The notes: generated by a model not told the origin, from the sequence alone. Positions 7,776 to 16,074 are shown, numbered from the stretch's first letter. The stretch: 21,704 nt of DNA from Eubacterium sp. UBA5416 (GCA_002409525.1 DHNM01000014.1:1-21704), one strand, 5' to 3'. A program made the numbers and translations.

Positions 7776-7804
7776 TTGAATATTCCATTCATTCGTGGTA
7801 TTGT
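7776..7804 (+). promoter_or_regulatory. Possible promoter of the flavoprotein gene
   Basis: TTGAAT (7776-7781), a 17-bp spacer and TATTGT (7799-7804), each four of six to consensus. No terminator is visible after the phosphofructokinase stop at 7749, so read-through from that gene is the alternative. Confidence 0.35.
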
Positions 7805-7856
7805 TAATGAGAGGATTATAAGTACTACATTGTGATGATAAAGGAGTGGTTATATT

Positions 7857-9374
7857 ATGGGAAACAATAAGTCAAATGAAACAGCTTACGGACATGTAAC
7901 ATCAGAAATACCTGATTTCTTTAAGAAACCGGCACCCATCATCAATATCAAAGAAACCAAAGAATATGATGTTGTTGTAGTCGGAGCAGGTTCACCGGGT
8001 GTTCCCTGTGCACTGGCAGCACGTGAAGCCGGAGCAAGCGTTGCACTTTTGCAAAAGGGTTCATTCATTGATGCACGTGGCAACTCGGGTGCCGGAATCA
8101 ATCTCGATAAAAGTGATCCGGCTGATGTCGAAAGACTGGTTTCACAGTTAATGGCAGCTTCTGATCACCGCCCGAAACGTGAACTGATTGAAATGTGGGC
8201 CAAACATTCTGGTGAAGCTGTACATTGGATGATGGACAGAGCCCTGGAAGGCGGAGCACAGATCGTGGATCAGGGAAATGGCCCACACAAAGACCTTTTG
8301 GAACGTAACGGGTACAATATCGATTTTATCACCACTTTCTTTGGTCCCAAACCATATGATACCGGTGACGGAATGAAAGCTCTGGCTAAAACGGCCGAAA
8401 AAGCAGGTGTGGAAATATTCTTTGAAAGCCCCGCTGTACAGCTCATAAAGAAAGACGGCAGAGTAACCGGAGTCATTGCGAAAACCAAAAAAGGTTATGT
8501 ACAGTTTAATGCGAAAAAAGGCGTCGTTCTCGGAACCGGTGATTATCAGAGTGATAAGGATATGCTTACATACTATATGCCCGATGTTCAAAACCTCGGC
8601 ATCAAAAAATTCGGAAGAACCGGTGATGGCCAGAAGATGATTATATGGGCCGGTGGCAGGATGGAAAACATCGGCCACACCAAGATGGCTCATGACTTTG
8701 ACTCAGGCCCGGCTTCCATGTGTGATATGCCGTTCTTACGCGTGAAGAAAAACGGAAAACGTTTCTGTGATGAGACAACAGATATGGCAATAATGAACTG
8801 TTATCTTCTCGGCAAAGAAGACGAGGGACATTACTGTCAGATCTTTGACTCTGATTACATGACTAAGGCTGCTGAATTTCCGGGACAGCTGATAGACCCG
8901 GAAGACATGAAAAACTTTATGCCGGAAGAAAAAGTGGAAAAACGTGAAAACGTCATCGAACCGCTTCTCGCAACCTACAAAGCCGATACACTCGAAGAAC
9001 TTGCCAAAAAGCTGGAAATCAATGATGTGGATGCTTTTATCGAAACAGTCAAAAAATACAATGAGCTCGCCAAGTCAGGTAAAGACACTGAGTTTGGTGT
9101 ACCTGCGAAATATCTGAAGACGATTGATAAGCCTCCGTATTACGGAATTCACCGTCACATTCGTCTGACCATGGCCTGCTCTGGCGTTGAGGTAAACGAA
9201 GGGCTTCAACCTCTCGATACCGATGGTAACCCCATCAAGGGAGTCTATGCGATCGGAAACCTCGCCGGAAACTTCTATGGCGGCATTGACTATCCTCTGG
9301 ATGTATATGGACTAAATCTTGGTCATAATTATACACAAGGATATGTAGTGGGTAAATACGTAGCACAGCTTTAA
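7857..9374 (+). CDS. FAD-dependent oxidoreductase, fumarate-reductase/succinate-dehydrogenase flavoprotein-like
   Basis: 505 residues. A Rossmann dinucleotide motif, VVVGAGSPGVPCALAAREAG (40-59), binds the FAD ADP moiety. The C-terminal FAD closure includes GVYAIGNLAGNFYGG (462-476) and the family's terminal YGLNLGHNYTQGYVVGKY. This is the FAD_binding_2 fold of soluble fumarate, urocanate and related enoate reductases. The segment HRHIRLTMACSG (about 432-443) lies where the substrate-site His and Arg of flavocytochrome c-type fumarate reductases occur, but the HTMGG signature is replaced, so the substrate is probably not fumarate and cannot be named. It has no signal peptide, heme motif or FMN-bind domain, so it is a cytosolic stand-alone flavoprotein that needs an unseen electron donor. 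Ribosome binding site AAAGGAG is 11 nt before the ATG. It stands alone before a strong terminator. Confidence 0.85.
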   Translation: MGNNKSNETAYGHVTSEIPDFFKKPAPIINIKETKEYDVVVVGAGSPGVPCALAAREAGASVALLQKGSFIDARGNSGAGINLDKSDPADVERLVSQLMAASDHRPKRELIEMWAKHSGEAVHWMMDRALEGGAQIVDQGNGPHKDLLERNGYNIDFITTFFGPKPYDTGDGMKALAKTAEKAGVEIFFESPAVQLIKKDGRVTGVIAKTKKGYVQFNAKKGVVLGTGDYQSDKDMLTYYMPDVQNLGIKKFGRTGDGQKMIIWAGGRMENIGHTKMAHDFDSGPASMCDMPFLRVKKNGKRFCDETTDMAIMNCYLLGKEDEGHYCQIFDSDYMTKAAEFPGQLIDPEDMKNFMPEEKVEKRENVIEPLLATYKADTLEELAKKLEINDVDAFIETVKKYNELAKSGKDTEFGVPAKYLKTIDKPPYYGIHRHIRLTMACSGVEVNEGLQPLDTDGNPIKGVYAIGNLAGNFYGGIDYPLDVYGLNLGHNYTQGYVVGKYVAQL

Positions 9375-9395
9375 CTCTCAAAGAATCACATTATA

Positions 9396-9449
9396 AAACA
9401 TGGAACTTCACTGTCATTTAAAAGGCAGTGAAGTTCCATGTTTCTTTTT
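9396..9449. terminator. Bidirectional intrinsic terminator between convergent genes
   Basis: AAACATGGAACTTCACTG (9396-9413) pairs perfectly over 18 bp with CAGTGAAGTTCCATGTTT (9426-9443); the loop is 12 nt. TTTCTTTTT follows on the plus strand and TTTTATAA on the minus strand. It therefore serves both the flavoprotein gene (stop 9374) and the ilv operon, whose last gene ends at 9473. Confidence 0.9.
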
Positions 9450-9472
9450 GTGACAATATTCCATTTTTTATC

Positions 9473-10729
9473 TCAAACCAACAGCGAATATAGTGTCTGA
9501 TTCTCTTTTAGATCAATATAACACTGATCAAAAGCTGCAATACGTTTCACAAGACTGGGTATGTCATCTTTTGACTTCGACAGGATACCAAGTATCACCG
9601 GTCCGGTCCCGCGGTTAATTTTCTTTGTGTACTCAAACCTGGTAATGTCATCATTCGGCCCCAGAACCTCACTTACAAATTCTTTCAGTGCACCGGGACG
9701 CTGCGGAAAATTAACAACATAGTAATTCTTCAGTCCCTGATAGATCAGCGAACGTTCTTCAATCTCAGCCATGCGGTTGATATCATTGTTCCCTCCGCTG
9801 ATCACACAGACAACGGTCTTTCCCTTGATCTCATTCTTCATGATCTCAAGGGCCGCGACACTGAGTGCACCGGCAGGTTCCGCAACAATCGCCTGTTTAC
9901 TGTACAATTCCAGAATCGAACTGCAGACCTGTCCTTCATCAATTGAAACCAGATCATCAACGTATTCTTTTGCGTGCCGGTAAGTCAGTTTCCCGACTTC
10001 CCGCACCGCAGCTCCGTCTACAAATTTGTCCAGCCAAGCCAGAGGTGTCGGGCATCCGCAGTCAAAAGCTTTTTTCATTGAAGAAGCCCCTGCAGGTTCT
10101 ACACCAACCACCTTTGTACCAGGGCTTGTGTTTTTTATATAAGTACTCACACCACTGATCAATCCGCCGCCGCCGATGGCACAGAGTACATAGTCCAGAT
10201 GATATCCACCTGCCAAAACATCCCGGGTCATCTCTGCCGCGAGCGTTCCCTGTCCGGCTATGATATCCGGATCATCGAAAGGATCAACGAAAGCCATCTT
10301 GTTTTTCGCGGCAAAATCTTTTGCGGCCATACAGGATGCATCAAACGTATCACCAACCAGGCGTATCTTTGCATAATCTCCCCCGAAAAATGTGACCTGT
10401 GATATTTTCTGCTGTGGTGTCGTCGTGGGCATGAAAATCACTGCCTGCGCTCTGATCTCACGACAGGTATACGCAACTCCCTGTGCATGATTCCCGGCAC
10501 TTGCACATACCACGCCATGTGATAATTCTTCTTTACTCCTCTGTTTAATCGCGTAATATGCTCCTCTCAGTTTAAAGGAGCGCACCCTCTGCAGATCTTC
10601 TCTTTTCAATAAAACTGTTGCCTGATACTTCTCAGACAGGTAGCGGTCATACTGCAGGGGTGTGTGAACCACCACCGGCTCCAAAACCTTAAGTGCACGG
10701 TCTATGTCTTCTTTTGTCACAAGTCCCAT
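9473..10729 (-). CDS. ilvA: Threonine ammonia-lyase, biosynthetic type
   Basis: Converts threonine to 2-oxobutyrate and ammonia, the entry step to isoleucine. 418 residues, close to the 422 of Bacillus subtilis IlvA. The PLP lysine is K53 in RVRSFKLRGA; SAGNHAQG (77-84) and the PLP-phosphate loop GGGGL (186-190) follow. The C-terminal part (about 330-418, from NYYVVNFPQRPGALKEF) is a single ACT-like regulatory domain, as in feedback-controlled biosynthetic enzymes; catabolic TdcB lacks it. Start: a GTG at 10738 opens the frame, but TGAGGTG sits 6 nt before the ATG at 10729, so I choose that ATG; the GTG would add three residues. It is the last gene of the ilv operon, 17 bp after ilvC, and is followed by the terminator at 9396-9449. 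Confidence 0.95.
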   Translation of the reverse strand: MGLVTKEDIDRALKVLEPVVVHTPLQYDRYLSEKYQATVLLKREDLQRVRSFKLRGAYYAIKQRSKEELSHGVVCASAGNHAQGVAYTCREIRAQAVIFMPTTTPQQKISQVTFFGGDYAKIRLVGDTFDASCMAAKDFAAKNKMAFVDPFDDPDIIAGQGTLAAEMTRDVLAGGYHLDYVLCAIGGGGLISGVSTYIKNTSPGTKVVGVEPAGASSMKKAFDCGCPTPLAWLDKFVDGAAVREVGKLTYRHAKEYVDDLVSIDEGQVCSSILELYSKQAIVAEPAGALSVAALEIMKNEIKGKTVVCVISGGNNDINRMAEIEERSLIYQGLKNYYVVNFPQRPGALKEFVSEVLGPNDDITRFEYTKKINRGTGPVILGILSKSKDDIPSLVKRIAAFDQCYIDLKENQTLYSLLV

Positions 10730-10746
10730 ATTCTTCACCTCAAATA

Positions 10747-11742
10747 TTAGTCGTTTTCTCTTACAAATGGCATCATTTTACGAAGTTCTCCTCCGACTGC
10801 TTCGATCTGATGGCCCGCATTCTTTGCACGAAGTTCTTTAAATTTCGGAAATCCGTTTGCATTGTCTTCTACGAACCCTTTGGCAAAGTTTCCATTTTGG
10901 ATATCATCGAGAACTTTTCTCATATTTGCTTTTACCTCTGATGTCATGACGCGAGGTCCGGAAACATATTCGCCATATTCTGCAGTGTTCGATACGGAAT
11001 CTCTCATCTTTGCAAATCCGCCTTCGTAGATCAGATCCACGATCAGTTTCATCTCATGGCATACTTCAAAATAAGCAAGTTCCGGCTGATATCCGGCTTC
11101 TACCAGTGTCTCGAATCCACACATGATCATATTTGTAAGACCGCCACAGAGAACTGCCTGTTCTCCGAAGAGATCAGTCTCTGTCTCTTCCTTAAATGTA
11201 GTTTCCAGAACGCCGACACGTGTAGAACCGATTCCTTTTGCATAGGAAAGAGCGAGATTTCTACAGTTGCCGGTTGCATCCTGATATACAGCGAACAGAG
11301 AAGGAACTGCAAATCCCTGTCTGAATGTACGGCGAACCAGATGTCCCGGCCCTTTTGGAGCAACCATAAATACATCGACATCTCTGGGAGGTTTGATTAC
11401 ATCAAAATGAATGTTGAAACCATGGGCGAATGCAAGTGCATTTCCCGCTTCCAGATTCGGTGCGATTTCATTGTCATAAAGTTTTCCCTGGATCTCATCC
11501 GGTGCAAGGACCATAACCACATCAGCTTTTTTCGCCGCCTCCGCTACCGGGTAAACTTCAAACCCGTCTTTTCTTGCTGCTTCTGCGGATTTTCCTTCAC
11601 GGATTCCTATGATGACGTTGTTTTTATTATCTCTTAAGTTCTGAGCATGCGCATGCCCCTGAGAACCATATCCAACAACTGCGACTGTCTTTCCCTCTAA
11701 AGCATTGTCCTTCACTGAATCATCATAATAAACCTTTACCAT
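10747..11742 (-). CDS. ilvC: Ketol-acid reductoisomerase, class I
   Basis: 331 residues, the usual size of the short (class I) enzyme. It isomerises and reduces 2-acetolactate or 2-aceto-2-hydroxybutyrate with NAD(P)H and Mg. The N-terminal Rossmann motif is GYGSQGHAHAQNL. The cofactor-selecting loop reads IGIREGKSAEAA, the shorter loop form with Arg, Lys and Ser that suggests NADPH. The all-helical domain carries TDLFGEQAVLCGG and YFEVCHEMKLIVDLIYEGG, with the conserved Asp and Glu Mg ligands. Start: the open frame runs 33 codons further upstream into ilvN, but GGAGG 9 nt before the ATG at 11742 fixes this start. The 52-bp gap to ilvN holds a small hairpin (GCATT/AATGC, 11778-11792) followed by TTTTAATAAAAAG, possibly a processing or weak attenuation site. 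Confidence 0.97.
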   Translation of the reverse strand: MVKVYYDDSVKDNALEGKTVAVVGYGSQGHAHAQNLRDNKNNVIIGIREGKSAEAARKDGFEVYPVAEAAKKADVVMVLAPDEIQGKLYDNEIAPNLEAGNALAFAHGFNIHFDVIKPPRDVDVFMVAPKGPGHLVRRTFRQGFAVPSLFAVYQDATGNCRNLALSYAKGIGSTRVGVLETTFKEETETDLFGEQAVLCGGLTNMIMCGFETLVEAGYQPELAYFEVCHEMKLIVDLIYEGGFAKMRDSVSNTAEYGEYVSGPRVMTSEVKANMRKVLDDIQNGNFAKGFVEDNANGFPKFKELRAKNAGHQIEAVGGELRKMMPFVREND

Positions 11743-11794
11743 AATACATTTCCTCCATATTTTTCTTTTTATTAAAAGCATTCTTATAATGCGA

Positions 11795-12271
11795 TTAACC
11801 TCTTGTAAGTCCGGTAATTCCGGTTCTGGCCATCTGCACAATGCCGTACGGCCTTAAGATTTCTATTAATGCGTTGATCTTTTCATGTGTGCCCACGACC
11901 TGAACAACGATCATTTTCTGTGCGACGTCAACAGTATCTGCCCGAAACGGGGCGATGACTGCCTGTATCTCTGAACGGGACACGGAAGGGGCATTCACTT
12001 TGACGAGTGCCAATTCTCTTTCGATGTGAGCTTTCTCAGTAATATCGGATACTTTGATTACATCAATCTGTTTATTCAGCTGTTTTGTCACCTGCTCCGC
12101 TTCCTGAAGCGACTCCACATTGGCCACGATTGTCATCCTTGAAATATTATCCTGATCGACCACTCCTACGGAAATACTCTCAATGTTCACTTGTCTTCGG
12201 TTTAATACACTGGTAATCATGCTGAGCACACCGGAACGGTTGTATACGAGTGCGGTGATCGTTCTTCTCAT
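11795..12271 (-). CDS. ilvN: Acetolactate synthase, small regulatory subunit
   Basis: 158 residues, the length of IlvH/IlvN-type subunits. The N-terminal ACT domain (about 2-75, ITALVYNRSGVLSMITSVLN then RRQVNIESISVG) is the site where valine binds in characterised homologues; the C-terminal domain (about 80-158) includes VNAPSVSRSEIQAV and ends ILRPYGIVQMARTGITGL. It activates the catalytic subunit and gives it end-product inhibition. It starts 3 bp after the ilvB stop, so the two are probably translationally coupled; a GGGGGGTGG stretch in the end of ilvB acts as ribosome binding site. Confidence 0.96.
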   Translation of the reverse strand: MRRTITALVYNRSGVLSMITSVLNRRQVNIESISVGVVDQDNISRMTIVANVESLQEAEQVTKQLNKQIDVIKVSDITEKAHIERELALVKVNAPSVSRSEIQAVIAPFRADTVDVAQKMIVVQVVGTHEKINALIEILRPYGIVQMARTGITGLTRG

Positions 12272-12274
12272 GAT

Positions 12275-14002
12275 TCACCACCCCCCAATCATCTGATTGT
12301 TTGGCATTCCCGCCGGAACCATCGGCATCACCTGTTCGGTGGATGAAGTCATAACTTCGATAAGCATCGGTCCTTCATATGTAAATGCCTTTTCAAGTTC
12401 CTCTTCCACAGTATCCGGATCCGATATGCGTATGGCCTTAATTCCATATGCTTCTGAAAGTTTTACAAAATCCGGCTGACTGGTAAATACAGAAGCAGAG
12501 CGGCGTTCATTGTAGAAGCTTTCCTGCCACTGACGAACCATGCCAAGGGAACGATTGTTGATCAGAATAAACTTCACGTTCAGATGATTTTCATGTAAAA
12601 TTGCAAATTCCTGATTTGTCATCTGAAAACCACCGTCTCCGATAAATGCAACTACGTCTCTGTCGGGATAAGCAAACTGAGCACCGATCCCGGCAGGAAT
12701 CCCGTATCCCATCGTTCCCAGTCCTCCGCTGGTAATTATCTGATTGGGATAATAAAAAGGATAATACTGTGCCGCCCACATCTGATTCTGACCGACATCT
12801 GTTGCAACAAGAGCCTGCCCTTTCGTGATTTCCCCCACCTTTTCTATGACACGCTGCGGTTTGATCTCCTCCCTGTTCTTCCTATCATAGTCAAGTGGGT
12901 ATTCCTTTTTTCTTGCGATGCACCGCTCTTCCCATTCGAAATGGTCCGTATCTGCCTCTTCAAAATCAAGCATTTTACAGAGAGCATTTCTCGCATCTCC
13001 TACGATTGGAAGATCCGTCCGGATAATCTTTCCTATCTCAGCAGGATCAATATCAATATGAGCAATCACAGCTTCTTCGGCAAAATGCTCCGGACATGTG
13101 GCAAGCCGATCGTCAAAACGACTTCCGATGTTGATCAGAAAATCACATTCGGAAAGTGCCATGTTCGCGGCGTAGCTGCCATGCATACCGCCCATACCCA
13201 TAAAATAAAGACTGTCTGCCGGAACCGTTCCAAGTCCAAGCAGCGTGGTAACCGTCGGAAGATGATATCGGTTGACAAACTCTCTGAGTTCTTTGGATGC
13301 ATTTGACGCTGTAACTCCCGCACCCGCAAGAACAACCGGTTTTTTCGATTTCTGAAGCTGTTTCATCACACGCGCGATCTGAGGATCCGAAGGATTCGTG
13401 TTGGGCTGATAACTCACCAGATGAATCACTTCACTGCTCTTTTGGTATACGCCCTCCATCACCGTAACGTCTTTTGGAAGGTCAATAACTACAGGTCCTT
13501 TTCTTCCCGTTGTGGCAAGATGAAAAGCTTCATCTATTGTTCCTTCTATCTCATCTGCATCCCGCACCTGATAATTATGTTTTGTGATCGGAAGTGTGAT
13601 TCCAAGTACATCTGCTTCCTGAAACGCATCTTTTCCGATACCGGGTGTTGTAACTTGACCGGTGAAGACAATCAGGGGAACCGAATCTGCCATAGCATCC
13701 GCAATACCGGTAATTGCGTTCGTCGCTCCGGGACCGCTTGTAACAATTACAACACCCGGCTTTCCGGAAGCTTTTGCATATCCCTCTGCCGCATGAACAG
13801 CTCCCTGTTCATGTCGTGTCAGTATATTCGGTATCTCTTTATCATAAAGAACGTCATACAGAGGTAAGACAGACCCTCCCGGATATCCAAAAACAAGATC
13901 AACTTCATGCTTTTTCAGTGTCTCGATCACAATCTGTGCCCCCGACATCACCCTGCCGGTTTTTGTATGGGTTAATTCATTACATTCCTGTATGCTTTCC
14001 AT
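12275..14002 (-). CDS. ilvB: Acetolactate synthase, large catalytic subunit
   Basis: Condenses pyruvate with pyruvate or 2-oxobutyrate to give 2-acetolactate or 2-aceto-2-hydroxybutyrate, using thiamine diphosphate, Mg and FAD. 575 residues, full length. Family signs: GYPGGSVLPLYD (39-50), the ThDP-activating glutamate E65 in RHEQGAVHAAEGYA, GPGATNAITGIADA, and the ThDP-binding motif from GDGGFQMTNQEFA to ILINN. The C-terminal RQWQESFYNERRS belongs to the lid region of true biosynthetic (AHAS) enzymes, as opposed to catabolic AlsS. The following ilvN confirms the biosynthetic, feedback-regulated form. Its ribosome binding site AGGAGG overlaps the stop codon of ilvD, 11 bp before the ATG. The roughly 16 residues before RVMSGAQIVIETL are a poorly conserved N-terminal extension. 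Confidence 0.97.
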   Translation of the reverse strand: MESIQECNELTHTKTGRVMSGAQIVIETLKKHEVDLVFGYPGGSVLPLYDVLYDKEIPNILTRHEQGAVHAAEGYAKASGKPGVVIVTSGPGATNAITGIADAMADSVPLIVFTGQVTTPGIGKDAFQEADVLGITLPITKHNYQVRDADEIEGTIDEAFHLATTGRKGPVVIDLPKDVTVMEGVYQKSSEVIHLVSYQPNTNPSDPQIARVMKQLQKSKKPVVLAGAGVTASNASKELREFVNRYHLPTVTTLLGLGTVPADSLYFMGMGGMHGSYAANMALSECDFLINIGSRFDDRLATCPEHFAEEAVIAHIDIDPAEIGKIIRTDLPIVGDARNALCKMLDFEEADTDHFEWEERCIARKKEYPLDYDRKNREEIKPQRVIEKVGEITKGQALVATDVGQNQMWAAQYYPFYYPNQIITSGGLGTMGYGIPAGIGAQFAYPDRDVVAFIGDGGFQMTNQEFAILHENHLNVKFILINNRSLGMVRQWQESFYNERRSASVFTSQPDFVKLSEAYGIKAIRISDPDTVEEELEKAFTYEGPMLIEVMTSSTEQVMPMVPAGMPNNQMIGGW

Positions 14003-14013
14003 ACGCCTTCCTC

Positions 14014-15696
14014 CTATTCATTAAGAACTTTTAAAACCGCACCTGTATTAGCGGAAGTTACCAGTGCCGTGTATCTTGCAAGCCATCCGCTTTTGACTTT
14101 AAATTCAAATTTCGGCAGGCTTTCTTCTCTTCTCTTCATCTCTTCCTCCGGCAGCAGGAGTTTTAAGGTTCTGTTTTCGAGATCAATCTCTATCTCATCC
14201 CGGTCTTCTATGAGTGCAATCGGCCCCCCTTCGGCAGCTTCCGGAGAGATATGACCGACTGCAATACCGCGAGTCGCACCGGAAAATCGTCCGTCTGTGA
14301 TCAATGCCACATCACGTCCCAATCCTCGCCCTACGATACTGGATGTCGGTGCGAGCATCTCCGGCATTCCGGGTCCTCCCTTTGGTCCCTCGTATCGGAT
14401 CACCACCACATGACCTTTTTGTACTCTTCCGTCATCGATGGCTGCAACTGCTTCATCGTGAGAATTAAAGCAGATTGCCTTTCCCTTAAATTTTTTAATA
14501 TCCGGATCGACACCACCCACTTTGATGACGCTGCCCTGTGGAGCAAGATTTCCATAGAGGACGGATAGACCGCCTACCGGGCTGTAGGCGTGTTCTCTTG
14601 GACGTATTACTTCCGGATTTCGAATCTTGGCATCTTTCACGTTTTCTCGAAGTGTCTTACCGGTCACCGTGATCCGGTCTGCGTGAATCACATCACCCAT
14701 TTCCATCAATTCATGGATGATAGCGGATACCCCGCCGGCCTTGTGAACTTCCTGGATGGTATACTTTGAAGAGGGTGCAATCTTCGCAAGATATGGAACA
14801 CGTTTTGCGATCTCATTGATTTCATCGAGATTGTAATCAATTCCTGCTTCATTCGCTATGGCCAATGTATGAAGCACTGTATTCGTTGAACCGCCCATAG
14901 CCATGTCCAGTGCAAATGCGTCATCCAGTGTTTCTTTCGTCACGATATCGCGAGGTTTTATCTGCTTTTCCACCAGCTGCATCAGATGATGTGCTGCCGC
15001 TCTTACGAGATCCCGACGCTCTTTAGATTCCGCCAGGATGGTTCCGTTTCCCGGAAGCGCAAGTCCCAGCATTTCAAGAAGGCAGTTCATCGAATTCGCC
15101 GTGAACATGCCGGCGCAGCATCCGCAGCCCGGACATGCATGCTGTTCCATGTAGAGCAGATCCTCGGCTGTAATCTTGCCTGATTTGAAAGAACCAACTC
15201 CCTCAAATAGTGTTGAAAAAGTCATATCATTTCCACATTGATCAGTGCCCGCCTTCATCGGACCACCGGTACAGAAGATCGAAGGCACGTTGGTTCTCAT
15301 AGCTGCCATAATCATACCGGGAGTGATCTTATCACAGTTCGGCATGAAGAGAACTCCGTCAAGCCAGTGTGCATTGATTACGGTTTCCGCAGAATCACAG
15401 ATCAACTCGCGGCTCGGGAGAGAATAACGCATCCCGATGTGTCCCATGGCAATTCCATCATCAACACCGATTGTGTTAAATTCGAAAGGAATTCCCCCTG
15501 CCTCTCGAATTGCTTTCTTAGCGACATCCGCCAGCTCTCTTAAGTGAACATGCCCCGGGATGATGTCTATGTAGGAATTGCATATTCCAATAAAAGGCTT
15601 TTTCATGTCTTCCACGCTTTTAACCATTCCTGTGGCATATAGAAGACTTCTTGCAGGTGCCTGGTCTACTCCTGTTTTTATCTGATCGCTTCTCAT
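14014..15696 (-). CDS. ilvD: Dihydroxy-acid dehydratase
   Basis: 560 residues, full length. It dehydrates 2,3-dihydroxy-isovalerate and 2,3-dihydroxy-3-methylvalerate to the oxo-acids of valine and isoleucine. Iron-sulfur cluster cysteines are recognisable as C39 (GICNSYIDIIPGH), C121 (PNCDKITPGM) and C194 in ACPGCGCCAGMFTANSMN, which holds four cysteines in seven residues. DDGIAMGHIGMRYSLPSREL (79-98) and GGSTNTVLH are further family motifs. The cluster is oxygen-sensitive in many homologues, in keeping with an anaerobe. First structural gene of the operon. A good AGGAGG lies 8 nt before the ATG, and the attenuator terminator ends about 30 bp upstream. Confidence 0.97.
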   Translation of the reverse strand: MRSDQIKTGVDQAPARSLLYATGMVKSVEDMKKPFIGICNSYIDIIPGHVHLRELADVAKKAIREAGGIPFEFNTIGVDDGIAMGHIGMRYSLPSRELICDSAETVINAHWLDGVLFMPNCDKITPGMIMAAMRTNVPSIFCTGGPMKAGTDQCGNDMTFSTLFEGVGSFKSGKITAEDLLYMEQHACPGCGCCAGMFTANSMNCLLEMLGLALPGNGTILAESKERRDLVRAAAHHLMQLVEKQIKPRDIVTKETLDDAFALDMAMGGSTNTVLHTLAIANEAGIDYNLDEINEIAKRVPYLAKIAPSSKYTIQEVHKAGGVSAIIHELMEMGDVIHADRITVTGKTLRENVKDAKIRNPEVIRPREHAYSPVGGLSVLYGNLAPQGSVIKVGGVDPDIKKFKGKAICFNSHDEAVAAIDDGRVQKGHVVVIRYEGPKGGPGMPEMLAPTSSIVGRGLGRDVALITDGRFSGATRGIAVGHISPEAAEGGPIALIEDRDEIEIDLENRTLKLLLPEEEMKRREESLPKFEFKVKSGWLARYTALVTSANTGAVLKVLNE

Positions 15697-15728
15697 GTCT
15701 GTTACCTCCTGGATTTTATGTTGAACAA

Positions 15729-15774
15729 CAAAAAGGGCATCTCATCTAACTGGTAGAATGAGATGCCCTTTTTG
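15729..15774 (-). terminator. Attenuator terminator of the ilv operon
   Basis: On the minus strand CAAAAAGGGCATCTCAT pairs perfectly over 17 bp with ATGAGATGCCCTTTTTG across a 12-nt loop; the U-run is part of the 3' arm. It lies between the leader peptide and ilvD, so it must be avoided for the operon to be read. Its 5' arm can instead pair with upstream RNA (15795-15806), which makes it a conditional terminator. Confidence 0.92.
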
Positions 15775-15790
15775 TAAGAATCCCATTCAC

Positions 15791-15845
15791 TAACACAAAT
15801 AAGACTCAAACAATCGGATAATTTTTCTTTCCGCGTTTCAGTCTT
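15791..15845 (-). promoter_or_regulatory. Alternative pairing segments of the ilv attenuator
   Basis: Read on the minus strand, three competing pairings are visible. (a) AAGACT-g-AAAC, directly after the leader stop, pairs with GTTT-g-AGTCTT, with inner CGGA/TCCG: a stem-loop spanning 15801-15845. (b) TTGTGTTA (15791-15798) is an exact 8-nt complement of TAACACAA in leader codons 2-5 (15882-15889). (c) AGTCTTATTTGT (15795-15806) can pair, with G-U pairs and internal mismatches, with ACAAAAAGGGC (15765-15775), which includes the 5' arm of the terminator. (a) and (b) would block (c). A ribosome stalled in the leader covers parts of (a) and (b), freeing (c) and preventing termination. The pairings are seen; the switching order is inferred. 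Confidence 0.7.
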
Positions 15846-15846
15846 G

Positions 15847-15894
15847 CTAACTAATAATGACGATGACTAGTAGGTTAAGCATTGTGTTATACAT
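15847..15894 (-). CDS. ilv operon leader peptide (MYNTMLNLLVIVIIS)
   Basis: A 15-codon ORF with ribosome binding site AAAGGAG 8 nt before its ATG, located between a consensus promoter and the attenuator. Eight of its last ten codons are for Leu (3), Val (2) or Ile (3), including two adjacent CTA codons. This is the hallmark of ribosome-mediated attenuation, as in the E. coli ilv leader peptides. Its product is not expected to have a function of its own; translation speed through the codons reports the supply of charged Leu-, Val- and Ile-tRNA. The stop TAG is directly followed by the first pairing segment. Confidence 0.88.
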   Translation of the reverse strand: MYNTMLNLLVIVIIS

Positions 15895-15975
15895 GTGAAT
15901 AGCTCCTTTACACTTTTCCGCTCTTTTCAATCCCTGACCGGGTTGTCTGTGCGGCGGTTTGTTTTGTTGAATATG

Positions 15976-16004
15976 AATATACTCTCTTTGGAGATAAATG
16001 TCAA
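15976..16004 (-). promoter_or_regulatory. Sigma-A promoter of the ilv operon
   Basis: Minus strand TTGACA (15999-16004), 17-bp spacer, TATATT (15976-15981): perfect -35, five of six at -10. Transcription would start near 15969, giving a leader of about 270 nt before ilvD. The 5' leader before the peptide also has CCGC/GCGG and CCC/GGG complements of unknown role. Confidence 0.88.
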
Positions 16005-16074
16005 CTACTTTTTTCGGTTTATTTTAAAAAATCAATAAATTATATTCTCGAATCCATATATGCTAAAATAATTA

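Noticed and set aside
8148..8693. 181-codon minus-strand frame inside the flavoprotein gene
   Set aside because: It is a shadow of a clearly conserved FAD enzyme and has no start signals.
11743..11841. 33-residue N-terminal extension of ilvC
   Set aside because: The extension overlaps ilvN in another frame and has no homologous character; GGAGG places the start at 11742.
15697..15970. T-box riboswitch upstream of ilvD
   Set aside because: The transcript was read for the conserved T-box core (AGGGTGGNACCGCG-like) and it is absent; the Leu/Val/Ile-rich peptide explains the terminator instead.
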